DNA of 12,339 nt from positions 1-12,339 of the forward strand of contig CAYVVD010000040.1 of NCBI GenBank assembly GCA_964454975.1, given 5' to 3'. Each line of letters opens with the position of its first letter. The first letter of the stretch is position 1. The stretch comes from CAYVVD01 sp964454975. GTDB taxonomy: Bacteria > Bacteroidota > Ignavibacteria > Kapaibacteriales > UBA2268. Both the position numbers and the translations under genes were made by a program. Below, piece after piece: positions 6,840 through 12,339 of the stretch. The notes beneath the pieces are model-generated. The model was not told where the DNA came from and did no database searches. It saw nothing but the letters and a program-made list of their open reading frames with translations.

Positions 6840-7064
6840 ATTATTTCTTCCTGTTACTTTTAGCTCCTTTTTAAAGTCAATATTGAAATCATCAAAGAAG
6901 AATTTATTTCTTTCCGAAGGGTTTAGGAACTTGTTGAGAATAGAAAGTATAGAGGTTTTACCTGTGTTGTTTTTTCCGATTACCAAGGAGAGTTCTTTTT
7001 CCAAGTCCATGGAAAACTCTTTTAACAACCGGTAGTTCTCTATTTCTATGTTGAATACTTTCAT
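6747..7064 (-). pseudogene. Truncated OLD/RecF-like AAA ATPase, N-terminal fragment
   Basis: The reading frame is 105 codons long, but only about the first 70-75 look like a real protein. MKVFNIEIENYRLLKEF is the typical first strand and loop of AAA_15/OLD/RecF-like ABC ATPases. GKNNTGKTS (30-38, K36) is their Walker A. The helix that follows and a short DDFNIDF segment also fit. Full-length relatives run to several hundred residues and need a signature motif, Walker B and often a Toprim nuclease domain; none of these is present. From about residue 75 (near 6839) the translation enters the inverted-repeat element and reads as non-homologous sequence (YYCQHGL and onward) to a TGA at 6749-6747. 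The gene starts 31 bases after the methyltransferase stop on the same strand, without a clear Shine-Dalgarno. It therefore looks like the remains of a further gene of the restriction operon, cut off by insertion or recombination. A functional short protein is less likely. Confidence 0.75.
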
Positions 7065-7095
7065 TTAAGTTCATTATAAGCTTGAATTCACTTAG

Positions 7096-8958
7096 CTACA
7101 AGGAGAGTTGATATTTTCTAATCAGAAAATCATCAACCTTGCTCTGGTTATTTGTACTTAGTAAAAAATCTTTTTCCTTATTATTCAAGTCAACTATACC
7201 AAAGTGCTTAACGTAATTCTTTGCGTAAGAAAAATACCCTGCAGAATAAGGCTTGCTAGTGTGCCGAATATAGTAGTCAAAAACTTTTGATTGAAGTATC
7301 TTCTTCAATGTCAACAACTCATCCTGAGAATCTGAGAATATAGCATATCCACAGTAAATGAGCAGATCCCTTTGGCCTGTGTAAACAAAAAATGGGTGTT
7401 TTGCCATATATGGGAAAAGGAGTTTATAGCCTGCATCATTCAATGCCTGGGTTCTTCCAAAAGCATACCATGCACCGTAATTGCCATTCCCTTTATCACG
7501 TTGAAGTAAATGCTGCTTGTATTCTGACAAATATGAGAATGCATTAGGATACTTGTCTTCAAAGTAACCCTCATCCATGAGACGCAATGGCGTAATACCA
7601 TTCGTATAAGGATAAATCAACTTTTCCTTAACCCTTTCGATTTCGTGTTCATATTTTAGAATATTGGGTTTAATGATGTCTCTGCAAATGCCTTTTTCGA
7701 TTTTATATTCTTTATTGTTCTTTTGGAAGATAAAATAATGCTTAGTTTCTCGAGTGGGTTGGAAAATGTAAATGTCATTACTCAATGTGGCTATACCATT
7801 TTTAATCAGGTAAAGATCGTTTAATGATGCACCACAGTTTTCGATCTTGTTAATGTTTTCTACTACTTTAGGATTACTCAACACCCACCCTTTATGCGAA
7901 TTGACAGACTGGTAAGATATTTTATGAAAATCAACCTCTTTAATCGTTCCTAGTTGGTCACTTGCAGACCTTATAAATGCAATATTGCTACTCGGTTTAT
8001 TCGACATGAAGCAAATACACGTATAGGCAGATTTGCTGCCAAATATTTTTTCGTGACCAAAGTCAATAATTTCAAGGTTAGCGGATTTTTCTTTGAAGTG
8101 CGTTCTTAATGCACGAGCATTCACGCTTTTGTAAAATGAATTGACCGTGATATATCCTAACATGCCTTTAGGCTGCATGTATTTCTGGCCGATTTCAAAA
8201 AACGGTATGTAAAGATCAGGGTTTCCGGACTTTGTGACAGACCAATTACCAAGCAATTTCTTTGTCCTATCTTCCAGGTTCTTTGCACGAACATATGGTG
8301 GATTCCCAACTATTAAATCAAAACCTTTGTTTTTCTTAATTGCGGAAATCTCTTTAAACCAATCAAAACTCAGTGCATTTGCAATAAAGAGATTAAATGA
8401 AAATACTTTTTCGTCCTCTCCTGCTGAAATTGCCAAGAGTGAAAGTAATATTTTTGTTCGCTCAATGCTACTGGAACTTATATCAAGACCGTAAAGGTTA
8501 TCCTGAAAAATTTCCTTATACGATTTACCTGTATCCAAATGTAATCGCTTTGCAAGCGTATATAGAAAGGCCCCACAACCGCATGAAATATCACCGGCCA
8601 ATATTGTTTCATACGGCTTCTTAATTTTGGAAAGAGTCCTCTGTATGATAAATTCCTTAATATTCTTTGGTGTGTAAACCGCACCGTTTATTGTCTGCTC
8701 TTTAGTAGGGATAGCCAATTCAAACGCTTTTATAACGTCCACCATTCTAAACGGTGTATTGATACTTTCTACCATAGCTGAGGTCAATTCCTTATCTGGA
8801 AGTATTAAGGACTTAATTAGGTCATTGTTCTTAACTTTAATAGAATTTGAGTTAAGGAATAAGGTTACGATAATTTGATTGAGTTTTTTCTCGTTTTCCT
8901 TAAATTGGGTCAATATGTATCTAACTTCTTTCTGCATAGGGTTAATCAAACATTTCAA
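7096..8958 (-). CDS. Eco57I/TaqI-like N6-adenine DNA methyltransferase (620 aa)
   Basis: This protein transfers a methyl group from S-adenosylmethionine to adenine N6 in a specific DNA sequence. Residues 1-85 are a mostly helical leader. NGAVYTP (91-97) is the motif X-like SAM-binding entry. ILAGDISCGCGAFL (119-132) is motif I, with D-I-S-C-G-C-G in place of the common D-P-A-C-G-S-G. LIVGNPPYV (215-223) is the catalytic motif IV of gamma-class enzymes. From about 350 on is a TaqI-type target recognition region, including YAFGRTQAL and a C-terminal segment with KPYSAGYFSYAKNY. No nuclease domain is seen. It overlaps the end of the large R-M gene by 17 bases if the ATG at 8958 is used. An in-frame ATG at 8937 would instead leave a 4-base gap; neither has a good Shine-Dalgarno, so translation is probably coupled. 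It may protect the same site as the neighbouring fused enzyme, the opposite strand of it, or a second site. The composition is clearly AT-rich compared with lon. Confidence 0.88.
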   Translation of the reverse strand: MKCLINPMQKEVRYILTQFKENEKKLNQIIVTLFLNSNSIKVKNNDLIKSLILPDKELTSAMVESINTPFRMVDVIKAFELAIPTKEQTINGAVYTPKNIKEFIIQRTLSKIKKPYETILAGDISCGCGAFLYTLAKRLHLDTGKSYKEIFQDNLYGLDISSSSIERTKILLSLLAISAGEDEKVFSFNLFIANALSFDWFKEISAIKKNKGFDLIVGNPPYVRAKNLEDRTKKLLGNWSVTKSGNPDLYIPFFEIGQKYMQPKGMLGYITVNSFYKSVNARALRTHFKEKSANLEIIDFGHEKIFGSKSAYTCICFMSNKPSSNIAFIRSASDQLGTIKEVDFHKISYQSVNSHKGWVLSNPKVVENINKIENCGASLNDLYLIKNGIATLSNDIYIFQPTRETKHYFIFQKNNKEYKIEKGICRDIIKPNILKYEHEIERVKEKLIYPYTNGITPLRLMDEGYFEDKYPNAFSYLSEYKQHLLQRDKGNGNYGAWYAFGRTQALNDAGYKLLFPYMAKHPFFVYTGQRDLLIYCGYAIFSDSQDELLTLKKILQSKVFDYYIRHTSKPYSAGYFSYAKNYVKHFGIVDLNNKEKDFLLSTNNQSKVDDFLIRKYQLSL

Positions 8959-11900
8959 TTCTGTTTACATTCCTTCCCCTTTTTTCAAACTCTGCTATCT
9001 CGGAATCGGTTAACTCATATAAAGAGTATACGAGTTCATCTAATACTGACCAATTACGTTGAAGGACACCTGATAATGTTCGTTTTTGTGCCGGTGAAGC
9101 CGTAATATATCGTTGTTGCTGCCCCTCAATTTCTTGTGCTACTTCCGCCAACTGATGAACAAGTCCATCCAAGTTGGTTCGGAAGTTCTCGACAGGAAAT
9201 GGTACGGGGTCTAAGAATTGTTTATTGAACTTAAAGTAACCATTGGATTGTGGGTTGGCAATGGATCTCGCAAACACCGAAAATAGGGTTGAGTTGATAA
9301 TGGCCGATAAGGCGTAGAGGTTCTCGTTAGTTATTTCAGGCAGTTGCATGAAATACACATTTGCATTATCACAGTAGGTCTTTTCCGAAAAAGTAACCGT
9401 TGCAAAAGTGTCCAGAGCTGTCATGGGGGTTAAAACTTTTGGGTAAGTAGCTCCATGATTTTGCACCCGGGTAAATAAATGCCAGTACTCATCAGTATAT
9501 TGTTCGGGAAATTTGCGAGGCAGTGTTTCTACTTCCGATTCGATTCTTGTCCTATGTCTATTGAGATAAGCGGCTGCTAATGGGAAACGGTCTTCAAACT
9601 CGGGAAATGGAATTTCATCCACTCCATCACCATCTACATCATACGGAAAGATCACATAGAAGTCTGCATTGTTATTCCTGTATGGATAAAACTTGATATT
9701 GCAAATTAGGGGCCTACATGCTTCCAGTTCTATTTCAAAAGATTCTTCAAGGTGAGATTTTCCTGTTAATATACCGTCCCTTATAGAAATTGGTTTGATA
9801 TGATAGGCTCTGTCCCACAATACCTGTATTCCAACACGAATTTTTAAGAAATTGCCAAGACAGCCAGCTTCCAATAGTCTTGTCCTGATAGACAGTATTT
9901 CGGGATCGTCAAATACCCAAGGAGTGGCAGTAATGGAATTGGATGGTAGAATGGTATATGATTCCGGGTTTATTTCCGGTGCCGGAGTTTCTCGTAATTC
10001 AGCAGCAAGTGTTTCAACGTTACTGATAAAGTTTTTATAGTAAATCGAATCAGGACTTGACTTATCCAAAATAAGAATTGCCACATAAGTAATCCGGTCT
10101 TTGAATATTTCTGTTGATTCAAAATCGGTTATTGAATAGACAAGGTTATCCTGTGTTATTATTTCACGAATCTTCTTGCCGTAATCCGTTTTGAAAAACC
10201 TCTTTTGAACGATAAACCCTAATCGACCATGAGGGTTGAGCAAACTAATACCCCTTTCAATAAACGGAACGGCTAAATCAATTTTACCATTCTTGGAAGA
10301 AGGGAATTTATCCTTGATGTATTGATGCATGAAGGGTAGGTCAACGTTGTAGTTTTTAACCTCAACGTAAGGAGGATTTCCAATTATATAGTCGAAACCT
10401 GATTTCGATCCAAATACAAGCGGAAATCCATTCTCCGAACTCCAGTCAAAGGGATTGGTTTTTAGGAGTTCTTCTTCATTCTCGGCTAATGCAGGAAATT
10501 GTTCGATAATATCATTAGAAACCAATGAATTACCGCACCTGATATTATTTCCAACACCGTGTAAAATACGGGTTCCGAAAATACCTATCTCACCGTAGTA
10601 TTCCGGATAATCGGGTACATCAATGACTTTTAATGAAAGAGACATCTTAGCAACTTCAACAGCTTCCAAATCAATATCGACACCAAAAACACAGTTGTCC
10701 AAAATTGCTTTCTTACCTAAAATATTCGATAATGTCTCGGCTCCGGTTTCAATAAAATAAGGGCTGTATTCCTCTGATTTAGTTTCTGCATACTTGGCCT
10801 TTACTAATGTCTCCAAATAATCAAAAATTTCAATGAGAAACACCCCGCTTCCACAGGCCAGATCGAGTATTTTCAGGTTGAATATTTCGTCAAGGGTAAG
10901 TGTATTGAGTTGTGCTTCCGGCATGGTTTTTTGAATGACCTCCTGAACCATATACTGAGGTGTGCTTACCGCACCTTTTGTTTTGGAGTACTCACTCTTT
11001 AATTCATCTTGTACCTTACCGTCTTCAATTAAAAGCTTCTTGGACAAAAATATCTCATAAATATCGCTGAGCAGCTTGGTAGGAATAACCTCAAAGCGGT
11101 AAGGGGAAGGGTAATACAGGTGCTGCAGCAATTCATCAAAAATTTCATTCGGTATCGTGAGATCATGTATCGAACTAATCCTATCAAAAAGATGGCCGTC
11201 ATAGTGCTCATAGAAATTGAGATATGAAGATTCTTTGAATTTGTTCCAGAACCCATCCTTTTGATATGAATGCAATAAACCGTTTTCTTCTATCCTGCGT
11301 GCTTCACAGACCCTGATAAACAATATTCTGTTTATGATGATCTGAACTATGTAGCTCAGATTTTCAGTATTTCCCCCAACAATGGTTGCACTATTATCAA
11401 GAATACTTTGAGCAAGAGAAAGCCTGAATTTCGAAAGTTGTTCAGCAAAGCGTAAATCAGGTGTTTCTTTAGTTATTTCTCTAACACCACTTAATGAATC
11501 AGAATAAAGCTCATACAGGTGACCACCATAAACTTGCTCCTTGCTGAGATGTTTTTCAATAATTTCAAAATTGTCAAGGTATTCATCTATAGTAAGGTAT
11601 ATACGCCCGAAAGTTGGGTCTTGGTCAGCGGATGGTATGTATGTGCAATCATAAATAGCAAGTTCTTCAAAGTTTGAGATAAAAGCACAGGGCGCAAGAA
11701 TAGACCAACCGTATGACTTTATCTGAAACGCAGCATCTTGGTTGGTCTTAATGGAAACAGTAATGTCTTTGGCATCAAGAAAGGTCAATTTTTCCTTAGC
11801 CAACTTGAAAGTATAGTCCGGTCTAGTAGAAGTAGACCCGATTCCCTTTAATGCATCTTTCTCATTTTTGGACAGTACCTTTTCCTGTAATATTTGAGAA

Positions 11901-12055
11901 GTATCTCGAACATCCCAACCAAATATCTTTAAAAGCGGATTTAGCCATGTACGTATCGTTTCTTCAGAAGTCAAGTCAAGCTTACCCGCATCTTTATATT
12001 GCTTATACTCTGAAATAAGTTCAGCCAATAGTACTTTGCGTGATTCCGAACTCAT
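8942..12055 (-). CDS. Type IIG-like fused restriction endonuclease-methyltransferase, Eco57I family (1037 aa)
   Basis: One chain carries nuclease, methyltransferase and specificity modules, as in type IIG enzymes. The N-terminal domain (about 1-180) has a PD-(D/E)xK-type site: P79-D80, then D94-A-K96 in TFLDAKD, followed by AAFQIKSYGWS and a strand with SNFEELAIYD. This layout is shared with HsdR-N-like and type IIG nuclease domains. The acidic residue before xK is Asp rather than the common Glu. A helical connector spans about 200-350. The methyltransferase domain has motif X-like KGAVSTPQYMV (360-370), motif I LDLACGSG (397-404) and motif IV IIGNPPYV (557-564). The C-terminal ~390 residues form the target recognition region, with an Asp-rich loop DVDGDGVDE at 806-814. 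The ATG (12055) directly follows the TAA of the XRE gene, so translation is coupled. It ends inside the next methyltransferase gene. It should methylate its site and cut unmodified, incoming DNA. Whether cleavage is active cannot be shown from sequence alone. Confidence 0.88.
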   Translation of the reverse strand: MSSESRKVLLAELISEYKQYKDAGKLDLTSEETIRTWLNPLLKIFGWDVRDTSQILQEKVLSKNEKDALKGIGSTSTRPDYTFKLAKEKLTFLDAKDITVSIKTNQDAAFQIKSYGWSILAPCAFISNFEELAIYDCTYIPSADQDPTFGRIYLTIDEYLDNFEIIEKHLSKEQVYGGHLYELYSDSLSGVREITKETPDLRFAEQLSKFRLSLAQSILDNSATIVGGNTENLSYIVQIIINRILFIRVCEARRIEENGLLHSYQKDGFWNKFKESSYLNFYEHYDGHLFDRISSIHDLTIPNEIFDELLQHLYYPSPYRFEVIPTKLLSDIYEIFLSKKLLIEDGKVQDELKSEYSKTKGAVSTPQYMVQEVIQKTMPEAQLNTLTLDEIFNLKILDLACGSGVFLIEIFDYLETLVKAKYAETKSEEYSPYFIETGAETLSNILGKKAILDNCVFGVDIDLEAVEVAKMSLSLKVIDVPDYPEYYGEIGIFGTRILHGVGNNIRCGNSLVSNDIIEQFPALAENEEELLKTNPFDWSSENGFPLVFGSKSGFDYIIGNPPYVEVKNYNVDLPFMHQYIKDKFPSSKNGKIDLAVPFIERGISLLNPHGRLGFIVQKRFFKTDYGKKIREIITQDNLVYSITDFESTEIFKDRITYVAILILDKSSPDSIYYKNFISNVETLAAELRETPAPEINPESYTILPSNSITATPWVFDDPEILSIRTRLLEAGCLGNFLKIRVGIQVLWDRAYHIKPISIRDGILTGKSHLEESFEIELEACRPLICNIKFYPYRNNNADFYVIFPYDVDGDGVDEIPFPEFEDRFPLAAAYLNRHRTRIESEVETLPRKFPEQYTDEYWHLFTRVQNHGATYPKVLTPMTALDTFATVTFSEKTYCDNANVYFMQLPEITNENLYALSAIINSTLFSVFARSIANPQSNGYFKFNKQFLDPVPFPVENFRTNLDGLVHQLAEVAQEIEGQQQRYITASPAQKRTLSGVLQRNWSVLDELVYSLYELTDSEIAEFEKRGRNVNRIEMFD

Positions 12056-12339
12056 TTATTTTTGTTTTCCATATTGAAGTTGTTCTTCTGCCACTTTTAA
12101 AGCATCAGTGCCTCTTTGTTCGTTTCTAACTATATCATAGACCTTATTGGCTAACCATAGAATTTCAAGTTCAGAAACAGGAACCTTGAAGATTTTGCCC
12201 AGCTTTTTCAAGTCGTCCCGTTTTAATGGTTTTTGGTCATTTTCTACTTTGCTGAGAAACCCTTCTCCAATTTCAAGTTTGGTTGCCAGTTCTCTTTGCA
12301 ACATTCCGTTCATTTCACGGAGTTGTTTGATTCTTTTTC
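12056..12339 (-). CDS. XRE-family helix-turn-helix regulator of the restriction operon (5' end outside window)
   Basis: The reading frame stays open to the window edge. Eight codons before the first visible ATG encode KRIKQLRE, the usual first helix of an HTH_3 domain, so the true start lies beyond 12339. The ATG at 12313 is internal. The visible part includes LQRELATKLEIGEGFLSKVE (helices 2-3 of the HTH, with the conserved Q-x-x-LA and S-K-x-E pattern) and LKKLGKIFKVPVSELE. A short tail (LANKVYDIVRNEQRG and on to GKQK) follows. Proteins of this type commonly sit just upstream of restriction genes in Bacteroidota and act like controller (C) proteins, delaying nuclease expression after transfer. 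That role is inferred from position: its TAA at 12058-12056 touches the ATG of the fused R-M gene. The operon promoter and any C-box would lie outside the window. Confidence 0.85.
   Translation of the reverse strand, partial: KRIKQLREMNGMLQRELATKLEIGEGFLSKVENDQKPLKRDDLKKLGKIFKVPVSELEILWLANKVYDIVRNEQRGTDALKVAEEQLQYGKQK

Noticed and set aside
6840..7064. ATPase fragment as part of an intact two-gene ATPase-nuclease defence system such as Septu or Gabija
   Set aside because: Only about 70 N-terminal residues remain, and there is no Walker B, signature motif or partner nuclease gene downstream.

Overview
The window reads as a chromosomal segment from a member of the Bacteroidota/Chlorobiota (FCB) group. 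The best evidence is the M1 peptidase, which ends in a type IX secretion (Por) sorting domain. The transaldolase-like C-terminus, the Lon protease and the style of the XRE/Eco57I-type restriction genes also fit an FCB bacterium, possibly of the Ignavibacteria kind. The genus cannot be fixed from the sequence alone.

Left part (1-1467): the last 27 codons of a transaldolase/fructose-6-phosphate aldolase family gene run in from the left. They meet, tail to tail, a minus-strand pair: a cytoplasmic leucine-rich-repeat protein with ten exact 23-residue repeats, and 11 bases downstream of it a 58-residue helix-turn-helix-like protein. An 11-bp inverted repeat sits in the convergent gap. A second perfect inverted repeat (9-bp arms, 8-base spacer) sits in the divergent gap between the LRR gene and the M1 peptidase.

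Centre (1468-6591): a tight plus-strand cluster of exported M1 aminopeptidase (type IX cargo), a YggS/PLPBP-family pyridoxal-phosphate homeostasis protein 2 bases later, and ATP-dependent protease Lon 10 bases after that. This is probably one transcript. All key motifs of the three proteins are present.

Right part (6592-12339): an accessory region in which everything coding is on the minus strand. Read in the direction of transcription it is (i) an XRE-type regulator that starts outside the window, (ii) a 1037-residue fused nuclease-methyltransferase-specificity protein (type IIG restriction-modification, Eco57I-like) whose ATG directly follows the regulator's stop, (iii) a 620-residue stand-alone adenine methyltransferase that overlaps it by 17 bases, and (iv) the first ~70 residues of an OLD/RecF-like AAA ATPase. 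This ATPase breaks off exactly where a ~160-bp segment bounded by imperfect inverted repeats begins. That segment and a nearby hairpin fill the gap between the restriction operon and lon. The accessory genes look more AT-rich than the core: hand counts give 18/60 G+C at 8041-8100 against 29/60 at 6361-6420. This fits horizontal acquisition.

The most interesting part is the right end: a regulator-controlled restriction operon with two Eco57I-type methyltransferases, followed by a decapitated ATPase gene and a palindromic element that may be an attC-like or MITE-like recombination site.
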